A stretch of DNA of 64,000 nucleotides, taken from the NCBI GenBank assembly GCA_036429605.1, contig CM071590.1, forward strand, positions 806,001-870,000. The letters are read 5' to 3'. Shown here in pieces: positions 32,351 to 44,885 of this stretch. The notes under the pieces were generated by a model, which saw only the letters and a program-made list of their open reading frames with translations, did no database searches and had not been told where the DNA came from. Every line of letters starts with the position of its first letter. Position 1 is the stretch's first letter. The stretch is from Cladobotryum mycophilum (lineage: Eukaryota > Ascomycota > Sordariomycetes > Hypocreales > Hypocreaceae). The position numbers and the translations under genes were made by a program.

Positions 32351-35300
32351 TTAGGCATCATCAATGACTGTTCCATTATCATCAAAATCCCACACCTCTG
32401 CCAACGCCGCCGTACTCTCCGAGTCCTTGGCAGCTTCCCTCTGCGCAGCCAGGGACATGATCAGCTTCTTGTCAGGCCTCAACACGCCCCACATCTCTGG
32501 AATCACCAATACGGGCGCCGTCTCCTTAGGCACGGGATGCATCCTTGCTTTGATGAATCCGAGCTGTCTGCCCGCCATGTGCCACACAAACCTATACGAC
32601 TTGTCGTACTGAAACTTAAAGGTTGCAGACGCTTTCAATAATTGCCATGCACTTGTGTTCGCTTCAGTACCCCAGTCCTTGAGGATTTCTTGAACAAACT
32701 CTGTGGACCGCAGTCCCATCGGAGGCTCCATATCAAACCACTTCTGGTGAATTTGCTTCGTTGTGGCCGCAAAGCCATCATCACCTTCTTTCGGGCCACC
32801 ACCATTTTTCTTCTTCCACGTCTCCACAAGTTCCCTAACTTGGTCCTTCAAATTGTCAAGAACCTCTTTGCAGCCTGTAAGGGTTGCCGTCGGCGCATCA
32901 TAGGTGTTATTAAACAGCTTAGTCAAGTCTGCATCATAAGCCTGAATGTTGCTGAACTGGATAGCCTGATTGAAGCTAGTGAGAGCCTGATGGATGACTA
33001 CTTTGGCAACATCAAATCTCAAGTAGTCCAAAACATGCATGCCTCCGCCACGTCTGGAAGGTCTCGGTCTGTCACCTGTGGCATAGGCAGGGTCTTCAAG
33101 GCGCAGAGGTGTTTTGATGTACTCCTTGCAGAGACGCTCCCAGTCTTTGAGTGTAAACAGGATCCCCTGCTTAGCCTGATCAACCAAATTGCTAAGAAGG
33201 GTGCTTAAAACAATTGCGGCATCGTTCGTGACAGAGTTATTCCTATAACAAAGTCTTTCCTTGTACTTGGTGCATTTACCAAGAAACGAAGGCTGCAGAT
33301 TGAATGAAAGGGCGCTATACATGAACTCACGACAGGCGCGGTCGATCTGAGTGTCGGCGATGCCGTGGTGAGCGTCTCTACCAGCCTGACCCATCAAGTC
33401 GTCAAATTTGGTCTCCAATTTCCCCAAATAGCCCGCCGTGAAGAGATTCGGGGTTTTTGGAACGGGAGCGCTTCGAAAATTCTTGACAATCTCGCGATCC
33501 CAACAGACCCACGCCATATCACCGTCATAGTCACCGCCCGACAGCTTATCGGCAAGCGGTACTTTACCTTTTGTTGAGAAGATTATTACATCCTTCAACT
33601 TGCGGAGCTCCGGCCGGGAGACTATTCGCACTTTTTGAATGTCGCTTGGAAAGTGGGCTGGGGCTCTAGCAACGAGAACATCCATATTTTCAAGAAGTGT
33701 GTCAGAGAACCCCTCGACTTGGAACTTGGTAGAAAAGGAGAGATGAACTTCATCTTCTTCAAGTGTGTTTGAGAAATCAGCAGCCATGTAAACGTACGAT
33801 GAGCAAGGGATAGTAATGTTCATCTTCTCCTCTAGCGTCTCTGCTTTCCTCTTGCACATGTCCCAGATAAGGTCTTTCAGATAGAGCATCTTCCTCTGGT
33901 CAAACCCAGAGTCCAGTAGAAAGGCCACCTTGTCAGCGTTACTTTCAGGCAGGCCTCCTAGGAATTCTGCATTACCGTAGAATGATCGATCATTTTTCAT
34001 CAGCCCAGATTGGTGCACCCACAGACGGAGGTCCAAGGGCTCCCTTATGGCAGTTGTTTGAGCATCGAGATCCGCTCGGAGCGCGCTAACGAGATGATCG
34101 GCTATCGCTTGTCGCATCTCAGCAGGATTATAGGACTGTGCCTCAAGCACTGGTATGAATTGCTGATTTAGCGATGCCGATCTTAACTCTGATGGCCAGT
34201 TTCGCACTTCAAATCTTCGATGCTGGGGATCTGCAAAGTCGCATTTCCATTTCTCCTGAGATGGATATATCTCAATCCAATCTTTCTCGGGATTTTCACC
34301 ATTGACATCAATCATCCACATTCCTTTGGCACTTCCCAGTCTAGCTTGAAAAGCGCTGGGACAGTCGGATAGGCCCAGAGATTCAGCAATTTTGGCGGCT
34401 AGGGGGCGGGATAGGCGACCGATTCCATCATTCATTACTTTGTCGGTTTTAATATCGCTTGGACAGAAGATAATTTGGGAGCGTTCTAATATAACTGTTG
34501 GCCACGTTCGACTGAGACCTGGTAATGTTAGCAGATCAACTGTTGAATCAACCTCACACAACTTACTGAGAGCTAAACGTGAGAATAGTTTTGTAACGGG
34601 CTGCGCAGAATTTTTTGCATTTTTGATATTGACAGCCCATTCCAAGAGACTACTAAGCTTCATTGTCGTGCGCTTCAACGGCGTCAATGCCTCTTCTTGA
34701 GGAGGGAAACTTCCCCGAGTTCGGGGTATCCGAAAATTATTGCCGTTACAAGCGAAAAAGTAAATTCTTTCCTGAAAGGCGGTTGGCTTCTTACCATTCG
34801 TCTTCTTACCCTTGACGCTGCGCACATAGAATGGAATCCAGAAGCGCCCAAGGAAATAGTGAGGTTTGTCGGTTAGCCATCGCACGACCTTGTCAAGATC
34901 AAAATCTTTGGCAATGGCTGGATAATCCTTGACAGAACTCGGTGATGGAATGAGAAGTTCCAGGAAACGATCGGCACCAAACCGACGGGCTAACCGATGG
35001 CTCAGTTCCAATTTCAGTGGATGTAGTCGAAGGTTGTATAAGGGACCAGCTGCCTTTTCATTGAATGTCAGCTCAGCACAAAGTGTGACGGACTTTACTT
35101 TGGTCTGAAACTCATTCAAGGCAATTTTCCATGTTGCGGAATCATTTGAGGCAGGCAGTCCTTTGCCTAGAAAGAGAGGATGTGTCAAGACCATGCCTCT
35201 CAGCTTCGGCTGGTCATGCCACTGATCATTCGGTGCATATTTCAGGTCGAACTCATCGAGTGTCACGCGGCAATGGAGCGCTGCTCTGGTAACCTCCCAG

Positions 35301-36437
35301 ATGACAGCCAAAGGTGCCTCGTTCAAACCAGGGCTTGGAAATTTGGCTACTTCTCATTAGCCAGCAAGTAAGAGACGGAATTAGTCAGGTACACCCACGC
35401 CAAATGCTTGCGAGTCTATCGTCAAGGGACCCATCGATGGCTTCATTGTTGGATTGGTGAAAGCTCAAAGTCGACAGTTGCGTGCTTGACGTCACATAGT
35501 GGCTAGAATATGGAGATTCGCCCAGCTCGGTTGATCTAAAAGATGTGTTACCCACATCAAAGGATGTAGACACACTTCGCGGCTCGAAGCTTTGCTGTGG
35601 TGAGTGCCGTAGCTGCTGCACACTAGCCCCTGTCCTATCCCTGGAAAATGATTCATGCAGAACCGTGTCAATTCTTTCGCATACTGAGGAATCGTCGGGA
35701 TCGGGGTAATGTGAATCAATGGTTATTTGACTGATTACCGCGGTAGCTTCGGAATACACGGAGGAGAATACATCGGACGGACGAGAGGCTCTGCTCGAGG
35801 CGAAAAAACGATTTGGAGACAATGGATTCTGGTATGTGGAGGGAATGATTTCCTCCATTGACATGTTGATACTTCCAGTGTATTCTGGAAAGTTAGCCGC
35901 AGTCGAGGCCCTTGAACGGACAGGAAGATGATCCACAGCACTTGGGTAATCATAGTCTTGAGGCGCCCGCGCCCTCTTAGGCGTGGCGTGTAGTCCCTCA
36001 TCCGACCGCCGTTTCCATGTTGACTGATTCGCACTGTTTACATCGGGCAAAAGGTTGAATAAACAGGTTTGTAGGGCTGCGCGATCCACTCTGGAGACTC
36101 CTATGCCATTTCTAGGAGGACTTAATATTTCTCGCGCACGTATCTGGAAATGCCCGAGGCCATCGGCTAATCTCTTATCTCTCTTGTAATGCAACACTCG
36201 AATTCTTTCGTAAAGAACATCATTTAGATGCTCTTCCTGCGAGCGACGTTGGTCTCTTCGTCTGCTTGGAGACAGTGTCGGGTCTGGCCCTCTTAGCTGC
36301 AGCCCGAAATTGGCATTCAGCCGGCCTACTATCCGATCTAGCTCTTCCTTCGAGGCATTGCCTCTATGCGAAAAAGAGCCGGTTTGGTCCATGGACAAAG
36401 TCAAAACTGAACCAAGAAAGCTAAGCTCGGGTAGCAC
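32351..36437 (-). CDS. Cellular RNA-dependent RNA polymerase (RNA-silencing type)
   Basis: Two exons, 36437-35393 and 35346-32351, join across a 46-nt intron to 1346 residues, near the size of Neurospora QDE-1. The catalytic block LSGGDYDGDMAW lies near residue 950 and carries the DxDGD aspartates of the eukaryotic, double-psi beta-barrel RdRP family. Flanking conserved parts include VLVARAPAHFPSDIQ, RPEL and the KQGILFTLKDW region. Such enzymes make double-stranded RNA from aberrant or transposon transcripts for Dicer-dependent silencing, or act in meiotic silencing; which paralogue this is needs a tree. The first 350 residues are low-complexity and Ser-rich, as usual. A second in-frame start lies at 36392. 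The gene is divergent from the Zn2Cys6 regulator starting 363 bases away. It is a host gene, not viral: viral RdRPs use a GDD palm motif. Confidence 0.95.
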
Positions 36438-36799
36438 CGAGCTCGTACATACGTTAGAGTTGTCAGAGTCTGCGGGGCCAGTCCACCCAAACGGAAGAGG
36501 CGTGCGTTAATTCTGGGGAGGGGAAGCATCGGCACGTGAATGATCACGAGGAAGTCTTCACGCTAGAGAGCGGCTCGGCCCGGCAGGTTAATCCGAACCG
36601 AAACGCGATCAGCCTCCTGCTCTGTCACTACTCCACCCACAACCAAATGCTTCTGGCGATTTTCGGTATTCGGCGTTTCAGGAACGAGACGTCACCTTGG
36701 TTGAACGCCCAGACCGAAAGGACTGCATCACTATTGGGTCTCACCCCCACTACGGCGTCCCGAAATATTTGTTTTAAAGCTTGAGGTTTCACTGACATC
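36438..36799. promoter_or_regulatory. Divergent promoter shared by RdRP and Zn2Cys6 regulator
   Basis: The 362-base gap separates the two divergent start codons. No TATA-like box stands out. Its small size suggests shared control, which is inference. Confidence 0.4.
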
Positions 36800-39425
36800 A
36801 TGGCTGATCATCCGGATCCTGTTGAAGGGCTGCCCGTCGATGAATTGACGCCTGAAGAGGCAAGTCGTATCATACATTCCCATCGGAAGGTCCGGTATGG
36901 TGAGTAAAGCATTGATTCTGCTCGGAATTGACTTTTATGTGTCAAATCGACTCATACCAATCTGATGGAACGCTGATATAACACCAAAGGTACTGCATGT
37001 TGGCCATGTCGTCAGCGCAAGGTGAAGTGTGACAACCAACAACCGTGTGAGAACTGCGTCAAGAGGGAGCATCCTCAGTTGTGTTCATATAAACCAAACC
37101 GATCGTCCGCGAGCAAGGGCGGTTCTTCAGCATCTCACCCAAGTAACAGTCGAAAAAGAGCGCGATCAGCTTCTGAGACTAGAGATGAAACCGTCAAAGC
37201 TGAGAGCCAGGACAATAGCTGGCCGCAAGCATTAGGTGAGTCAATCTCATCACCCCTTACCGCTTGTTCACAGAATTCTCATAGAGCCATTTTAGGGATG
37301 CCGCCCGGCGAAGAGGACTCAGATAACTCGGCTGGTGATCGTTATGTCGGGCAAAATAGTATACCAGCCTTGCTTCGAGAACAGTCAACGCCAAACCACA
37401 AGGGTGAAGGCGTTGATATCCGCCGTGACATGCGGTCAATTCTTGGTCTCGATACCTCTGCGCCGTTCCCGCTTATGGCTCAACACCATCTCCAACGTAT
37501 TGCCAGAGATATCTCATCTGAGTTGCCATCTGATAGAGAAGTTATGAAGTAGATCACCCTGTGTAAGTGTCTAATGAGCAAGACCGAAGCTGACCGCTTC
37601 CAGGCTTTTCCGGACATATAAGGAAATCCCCCAGCCATTCTGGGGTTTCGTCATTGATATTGATGAACTAGAGGCCAGACTCATGATTTACCTGGAAGAT
37701 CGTTCGCGCAGTGCATCCAACCCTGGCAAGGCATCAAGGCCGGTCACTGCCTCATGGCTGGCCATCCTTTTCGCCGTCTTAGCCGTTGGAGCTCAGTACC
37801 ACGAATCTCCATACCACATAAGAACGAGGGATTCGCAAAAATACATACAGATATCTTTCCACCTGCTTCGACTCGCCAATTTCCTATTAAGGTGCGTGAA
37901 GGCTTACAGACGATCCTCTGACAATCCCACTTTGGAAACTGACCATCTGCAGGCCCAGTTTTGACTCGATTCAAGCATTGCTTTTGACAAGTTTCGTATT
38001 ATTAAACGACATGAAAGCAGAGGCATCTTGGGCATTGACTGGCCTCACATGTCGTTTAGCGCAATCCCTTGGTCTTCATCGACCCGGTCCAAACGAAGCT
38101 CTCGAAACCGCCCCTTCGGATCCCAAATCCAAGGCAATGATCAAACGCAGGCTGTGGTGGACTTGCATCTGGCACGACACCCTCACCTCCCTGTCCTTTG
38201 ACAGAAGCCCAATGACCAACTTTCCATGCTGCAAAATCCCACTTCAGGTGTCATCATCGCCTGACAGCTTTACGTACCTAGAGGTCATGTACCATCTCAT
38301 GGAAATTATTTCCCGGCGCCTCAACCCAGATGAAATGGCAAATACGACTTATGACGAAATCTTTGAAAATTGTCAGGCAGTCGAAAACCTTCGCAAACGT
38401 GCTCGTGCCCACATCCAGGACAAGGACCAGTGCAAATCAGCAGTTGATCGGCTTCAGTACTTTGCCGTCCGCCTTCACACATCCTTTGTCATATCCGTTG
38501 CCTGTAGACCAGCGCTAAGACGAGATGTCACCATTGACACGGCACAGAAGCAGGCTCTTGCTGACAAGTGCAAGCTGAATCTCACCGAAACAGTCCGAAT
38601 GTTCCTCGCGATGCACCAACTGTCCGTCATTCCGACAAGAAGCTGGGCTTTTACTTATCACGGTCTTTCCTCAGCCCTGCTGCTTGGTATTATTGCTGAT
38701 ACCAAGACTGATCCCGAGATTCGACAACTGCAAGGTGATTTGATCGCTGCTCTCTCCGCGACTGCTGCCAAGGAAGAAGTCAGTTCACCAGAGGCTCATG
38801 TGGTCAAGACGGACAAGGATATTGAGCTTTCTGGCCCGTTATCGAGGGCGCTCACCGCGCTCAAGAGCATGTACGAAAACGGATCAATCAACCCGAACTT
38901 GAAGAGGAATGGAGACATGTCCGCCGGCGCGAGTGGTCAGCGGACACCTCTCCCTCCGCTCGGCGCCAACGGTCAAATCACAGTTCCAACCATCAATGGA
39001 TCATTTAATGGGCTGGCAGCGCAGGGGCTGGATCCCCGCGAGGATGCCGCATTGGCCATGGCTGAAATGCAGAATGGAACGCCCATTCAAGATATGGCTG
39101 GGTATGTATTTGAAGAAAGGGATGCTCCATTTGTGAACAAACGCTAATTTGGCCAGACTTCCCTATACGCCGCAGATGCAAGCAAACATGAACCTGGACG
39201 GCATGGGTCTAGGAGTTGATATGCAATACATGGCTCCAATGGACGTATTCGAGTCCATCTGGGTTGGTATGTCGTCCCTACTTACCTCGTACTCTCTGAA
39301 TCCCACAATTAACGTTGTTTCTAGAATCTCCTCCCGACCCCTGGAACGGCGGCATGGATCAATTCAACTTCGACTTCGTCGCTCAACCACCCCCCGGTCA
39401 ACCCCAGCAACAATTCTACTTTTAG
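36800..39425 (+). CDS. Zn(II)2Cys6 transcription factor with fungal-specific regulatory domain
   Basis: Seven exons (36800-36899, 36990-37235, 37296-37548, 37604-37891, 37953-39101, 39157-39266, 39325-39425) join to 748 residues with no phase conflict. The zinc cluster has Cys37, 40, 47, 53, 56 and 65 (CX2CX6CX5CX2CX8C) around CRQRKVKCD. A basic Ser-rich linker with SRKRARS follows. The middle carries the fungal-specific transcription-factor domain (LLNDMKAEASWALTGLTCRLAQSLGLHRPG and the RRLWWTCIWHD block). The C-terminus is Gln/Pro-rich, ending QFYF. The intron at 37236-37295 is 60 nt and stopless, so a longer isoform could exist. The target pathway is not evident; the divergent RdRP is the only close partner. 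Confidence 0.92.
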
Positions 39426-40115
39426 ATTGACTTTTTCTTCATCCAATCCCCGTTTTTCTTAATATTAGCGGCGTACATCTTTCCAAGCGTCATTAATATC
39501 TTGAAGAAACGGTGTTTTGTTGTACCAACTCAAAATATTTTTCTGGTGGTGTTTTACTTGAATTAGGGCGAAAGGATTTCATGATTAGCTCTCCTATTTT
39601 TTTGTCCACGTACTTGACGCAATCGTCGGGGTGTATTTGTATCCCCAAAATATCCGCATCAGTTTGCATCATAGAGCAGCATGAATCTTATTTAAATCCC
39701 ATTTTATGCCTTTTATACAAACGAGGTTGCACACTCAAATCATCTGGAGCCAATATGTAGGAATACATGCTGTATTTGACGTAACTTCACGTAGGCGCAC
39801 AAAAACCATTGTGTCCTTTTTTCTTTTTGGCAACATACAGCACTGGCTATAGGAACAAGCTAAACTTTGTCGTCAGGGCTCTCTTTGATCATCCAAGGGC
39901 CTAAAATGGCATATTCAGATCGCAGGGGCACTCGTAGACCGAGGTTACACACCAAGTGGCGATAAACCGTCTCGTCTTCAAAGTGCCGTTCGCGACGATC
40001 AGTCCTCATCATCCGACATTGCATGCTCCTTCTATTGCCCATCGATTCCCAAAAAAAAACCAACTTCTATTTTCATCCCAAGTCTAATTTTTTTTCTTTT
40101 TTGCCTGTTTTTACT
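39426..40115. other. Convergent intergenic region, regulator and RIO1 3' ends
   Basis: No gene is seen. T-rich stretches occur near 39820 and 40090, the latter just beyond the RIO1 stop codon. Confidence 0.4.
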
Positions 40116-41887
40116 TTATTTCTTGGCTTTCCTTGACGTCGTAGATACCAGCTTCTTCTTGAGATGCTTGGGCATCTTGTCCTTTCGCTTCTCACGCTTG
40201 GCCTCCTTTACGGCTAGCTTGTGTTGCTGCATCATGGGTTAGTGTACGGTGATTCCGCAGAAAGCGTTTGTTAGACGACATACCTTCTTCTCATCCTTGT
40301 CCTCAAACTTACGCCCTCGAGGTCGCCCCTTGTCAAACTTGCTTTCATCCCCGGAGTCTTCATCATCTACTGATGCACCTTCGCCCGACTCATCCTCTGA
40401 GCTATCCTCCTCTGAGCTTTCCTCTTCGCCCTCGGCTTTTGGAGCGATCACTTGATCGGCCAAGAGTTTGCTATAGACCAATTCATTGCCCTCTCCCAAG
40501 CCAAGCTTTTGGACATCCTTCTCGATATCGTAGACTTGCTCTAGAGTCTGGGGGATGTACTGGTTTCGGAAGACCTCGGTATCTACCTCGAGTGCGGCGG
40601 CTTCCTCATCGTTTTCGGCAGACGTTTTCGTTTCGTACAGCTTGGCAATAACCTCTGACAGTTCAGGTTCCTCTACAGGTCCCTCCGGTGTGGTGATGAA
40701 GTTGAAGATGGCTCGGTCGCCCAGCGTGTCTACGCCCTTGCGTCGGAAGAAGTCTCCTACATTCTTGATATCCATTCGGAGGAACTCGAGCGACCTAGGG
40801 TGATCGGGCTCAACACTTTGCGACACGTCGATGATGTAGAGCTTTCCGTCGTGGTAGAGGATATTGTACTCGCTGAGATCGGCGTGGACCAGTTTGCAAA
40901 CCTGGTACATCTTGCGCATCATCCCTAGCAACTGGGTGTAGAGGTTCTGCCACTGTTGATCTACATCATCGCCCTGAAGATTTGCGTCTCGCAACCGAGG
41001 GTAGGCCCAGCCCTTGTTATTACCCAGGAAACCCATGACAAGAACATGAAGCTTCAGGGCGAGAGGCTCGGGGCAAGGGATGCCCGCGCTGTGGATTCTT
41101 CGCAAGTTTCGGTATTCCTTCTCGGCCCATAGCTTGACCATCTTGCGGTTGTTTCCCTTGTCGAAGCCGCCCTTGAATCGATGCTCGCCCGTAATGTACT
41201 CTCTCTGTCCTTGAAGACCAAGATGGCCGTCTTGTAAACCTTGATGGCTCGTTGTATCGTCGCGCCGGTCTCGTCATGGTGTAACACTGCGCCGTAGACG
41301 TTGGCTTCTTTGCCCGTGCTGATGGCGCCGTGCACCTCGCTAACGACTCCTCGGTTGATCATCTGAAGAAGAATCATTCGGGTCCGCTGGTCCAACACCT
41401 GCTCGCTTGTCGCACGGTCTGCCTTGTCCTTGGTTCGCTCGTCATCTTGCTTGACCGTGTCCAGTCGGAGCTTTGCGGCATGCTTGGAAAGGGTAGCGAC
41501 TTGGTCGTCAACACTGGCGAAAGTGTTTGCGCTAGGCTTCTGCTGGTTCGATCGAGGGACGGCGGCGACGACAGCAGCTCCACCACCGTTGGCATCGTTG
41601 AACTGTCGCTGTCTGTTGTATGTCTTTGTCAAGTCTCCAGAGTCGGCGTTCCATTCCTCCTCCTCGACCTCGACCTCGTCATCGTCTTCTTGGAAAATGT
41701 CTTCGAGGTAATCGTCCTCTTCGTCGCCTTCTAGGGGAAGCGGGGCATCATCTTGTTGCCGCAGCAATTCGCGGGGCACTTCCTCTTGCGCTGCGGGTTC
41801 GTAACCCTGGTTAGCCTTGTATTGGAACGGAGGCTGGTGAGGAGCGGCTGGAGAGGCCGCAACAGCAGCAGGATCGACGTTTTCCAT
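40116..41887 (-). CDS. RIO1: Serine/threonine-protein kinase RIO1 with one apparent frameshift
   Basis: Exons 41887-40284 and 40226-40116 encode RIO1, the atypical kinase/ATPase needed for late 40S ribosomal subunit maturation. The first 170 residues are acidic; the kinase core has STGKEANVYGA (about 190-200), KVYKTAILVFKDRE, the catalytic loop LVHADLSEYNIL and the metal-binding IIDVSQSVEPDHP. An acidic SSEEDSSEDES tail and a basic C-terminus (KREKRKDKMPKHLKKK) follow, as in other fungal RIO1. Near 41199-41206 the frame breaks between KDRE and YITGEHRFKGGF, where the family has one further Arg: two bases are present instead of three. Adding one base gives 571 residues plus stop. No splice sites explain the break. 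Because RIO1 is essential in yeast, a sequence error is the best explanation. Confidence 0.95.
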
Positions 41888-42842
41888 CTTATCAAACGAA
41901 TATGAATATTCAGTGCTGTTTGATCGTGGAATGCTCTTTTTCGCAAAGACGATGAGACTGATGGGATGGATGGATTTTTATCTTATCAGGAATTTTTGGG
42001 ATTTTTCTTGGTGGCGGCTCCTGCCATAATTTTTAGTGGAGTCTTTTAGTGACTGTTTAAAGGACCTAATAAATAGTGGGGGTCCTCAGAAGGTGGGTGG
42101 CAATGGCAATGGTGTGTGACTGGATGTAGATGCGTCATCCTGCAGCCAGCGCTCAGGGTTAGGGTTGATCTAGAGTCACCTTTTGTTGCCTCAGCATTGT
42201 TGACTCATGCCATCGCCATCCAAGAGTCATAATCAGTACATCTGGTCCATAATGGTATCTATGTGGATACAGGAGCTCCTCCTAGAAGTAAAAATATTGA
42301 TTAGACATCAACACCGAATCAGATTTTGCTCAAAGGGGGAATGATACTCCAAAAGCCAGCCAAGCGATGGAGCAATGAAGAATCCATGCAGTTTCAAACT
42401 TTGTTGGCAGATCTTCATCTCATCCACCTCAACATATTGCTATTTATTATTACTCAACCCCCTTACTAGGACCATCTCCCTTGCTTAAACACTAAGCAGC
42501 CTCTTGGTAGATCTCAATGTCTCGAATTCAGCAGGGAGAGCGTCAAAGGAGCTGAATGTCTTAGGTCTGCCCTTCGTCACAAATAATAGTGGTTGCAAAG
42601 CGTAAATCAATACATAACTCACCGTCAAATAGTAATGCCATCATGACTTACATTCCTACCGTAGCCTTGGTGAGTTTTCATTTTTCAGGAGAAGTCAACG
42701 CAGGGCGAAATGTCTCAGGGATACTGAGCCTTGGCATGCATATGGATCTTATATAGCAAATGATGGCGGCCATGATTGTTCAGTCTCCAATCGCCTTGTC
42801 TAATCTTCTTGCTCTATCCGTTTATTGCTCTACTGAGTTACC
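41888..42842. other. Divergent intergenic region, RIO1 and aspartic protease
   Basis: No gene is seen. It should contain the RIO1 promoter on the left and the protease promoter on the right. Confidence 0.4.
42750..42756 (+). promoter_or_regulatory. TATA-like box before the aspartic protease
   Basis: TATATAG lies 87 bases before the protease ATG at 42843, a usual distance for a fungal TATA box. It suggests regulated expression. Confidence 0.45.
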
Positions 42843-44239
42843 ATGAAAGTCGAAACTGTTGCTCTTCTCCTCGCCGGGTTGGCAAATTCTACTTCAGCCT
42901 CCGTCGTGGGAACAAGAGACAACTCATCATCATCAGCTCACACCGGCGGAAACAAAAGGTTCTCTCTATCTCAGATTCCCAATGGCCGCTTTCAGGGCCA
43001 CAATATACCGGCCAGTCTTATTCTTGCACACGCCAAGTACGGCAATGGTCTGCCCCCTCATCTAAAGGAGGCCATCAGAATCAACCCGGATCTCAACCGC
43101 AAGTACGGTCCTCTTCTCCGCGAAGGTTTGACTATTCACCACTGGTAAACCTATGAGCGCATCTAACCATTCGTAGGCGGCGCCAGCACTGGATCTGCTC
43201 CAGCAATGCCGGCACCCATGTCCGATTCGGAATACGTGATTCCTGTCAAGATCGGCACGCCTCCACAGGAAATTCCTCTGAACCTCGATACAGGATCATC
43301 AGACCTGTAAGCATCTCCTCTTATCCCGTATTCCTGTTTCATGCCCTGCTAACGTCCTCTAGTTGGTCCATTTCCACAGATACGTACCCTCCACAAGTCA
43401 AGGGCCAGAAGCTCTACAATCCGGCAAAATCCAGCACAAGCAAGAGAATACCGAGTCAAGGCTGGCAAGTCAAGTACGGCGATGGAGCGGGTGCCAGTGG
43501 CATCGTGTACAGAGACCGAGTCCAGATTGGTGATACATCGTTTGATCGCCAAGCTGTGCAGTCCGCCGTCCAAATATCCCTTGACATTGCAAACGACGAC
43601 TTTTCATCTGGAATCATCGGCATGGCCAACAGCAAGGCGAACACTATTAATCCCGACAAGGAGCAGACATACATGGACAACATCAAGGACCAGCTAGAGA
43701 TGCCAGTCTTTACTGCCAACTTGCAGAAAGGTCGGCCAGGAAACTACAACTTTGGCTACATAAACGAAAAGGAGTTCCATGGGCCCATCCAGTACGCCGC
43801 GGCCAATCCCAACTCTTCTTACTGGGAGATTACAGTCAGCGGGTACCAAATCGGCAAGGAGGGAAAGTACAAACCCAACGGTTGGAATGGCATCGTGGAT
43901 ACGGGTACTACCCTACTCCTCGTTCCACAAAATATCGTAGACGATTTCTACGGCCAGATTAAAAACTCTGGGTGGGATCATACCGTCGGCGCGATTGTTC
44001 TTCCATGCGATACCGATATACCAGACTTTATCTTTGGCCTAGGCCCATACAGAGGCGTGATCCCTGGACGCTACATCAACTACGCGAATGTCAACAGTAC
44101 TCATTGCTATGGAGGCATTCAGACCTCGGACGATATTCCATTTTCTGTGTTGGGAGACATTTTGTTGAAGGCCCAGTTTGTGGTCTTTGACTACGGGCAA
44201 CAGGCTGTCGGGTTTGCAAACAAGGACACAGATTCGTAG
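42843..44239 (+). CDS. Secreted pepsin-like aspartic protease (family A1)
   Basis: Exons 42843-43125, 43177-43306 and 43363-44239 give 429 residues. A signal peptide (about 1-20) and a propeptide with the usual SLSQIPN..F start precede the mature part near residue 100-115. Catalytic aspartates are Asp132 in LDTGSSDLW and Asp317 in IVDTGTTLL; the flap Tyr176 is in VKYGDGAGASG. A Cys pair in the C-lobe (LPCDTD and THCYGG) should form the conserved disulfide. No GPI-anchor signal is seen, so it is likely released, like penicillopepsin or endothiapepsin. Such enzymes digest external protein at acid pH, and in some species attack hosts. The introns of 51 and 56 nt have TCTAACC- and GCTAACG-type branch points. 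Confidence 0.95.
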
Positions 44240-44885
44240 TCCTCATAGCACCAGGACAGACAATGTGTTGGATTGATTAGAGCATTGACAGAATCACGGC
44301 TACGTACATGTATAATAATCACTGAGGTTAATATGATGTGGAATCTTTCGACTTGGAATGCAACGCTACATGGCCCGCGATTCCGAATTGCGACCTTGGA
44401 CCGAGTACTCCGCACATGTGGATGCATGCAGAAACATTTGATTCATGCAGCCAGTTCATGCATCGCAAAGAGCTTCCTTCTCGTTGTTATGATTCTGTAA
44501 TAGACCCCATTTGGCGTAGTCAAATAAGGAATTTTGTGGATCATCATGTTTTATAGTCATACCTAAGCTGCTGTCCAGACATGGGGGGCCGCAACGTGCA
44601 TGCAGGGCAACATTCTGCGACGGCACGACCTAAATGATCTGTCATGAATAAAATTATAGTTGATAGTATGAGTAAATCGCATAAACTGCCTGTATCATAG
44701 TGGCATAAGACTGGTCATCTGAAGGAACAGAATGCGATGGAGGAACGGCCACTCAACGAATAAACAGCTATAAGAATAGACTGGATCTCCAAGAAGAATG
44801 ACAAGATTTTGAACAGCAACTACATTCAATTGACCACCGAAAGAATAAACCATTAAAAATACGCCAGAAAGCCCCTCCCGCAAGC
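44240..44885. other. Intergenic region before the nitrilase
   Basis: No gene is supported. It separates two plus-strand genes and should hold the nitrilase promoter. Confidence 0.4.

Noticed and set aside
32351..35326. Viral RNA polymerase insertion
   Set aside because: The DYDGD catalytic motif, size and intron are those of the cellular silencing RdRP family; viral polymerases use a different fold and GDD motif.
37236..37295. Continuous exon through the first regulator's 60-nt stopless segment
   Set aside because: GTGAGT and TTTTAG ends in matching phase, and insertion into a linker region, favour an intron; retention remains possible but is not the main model.
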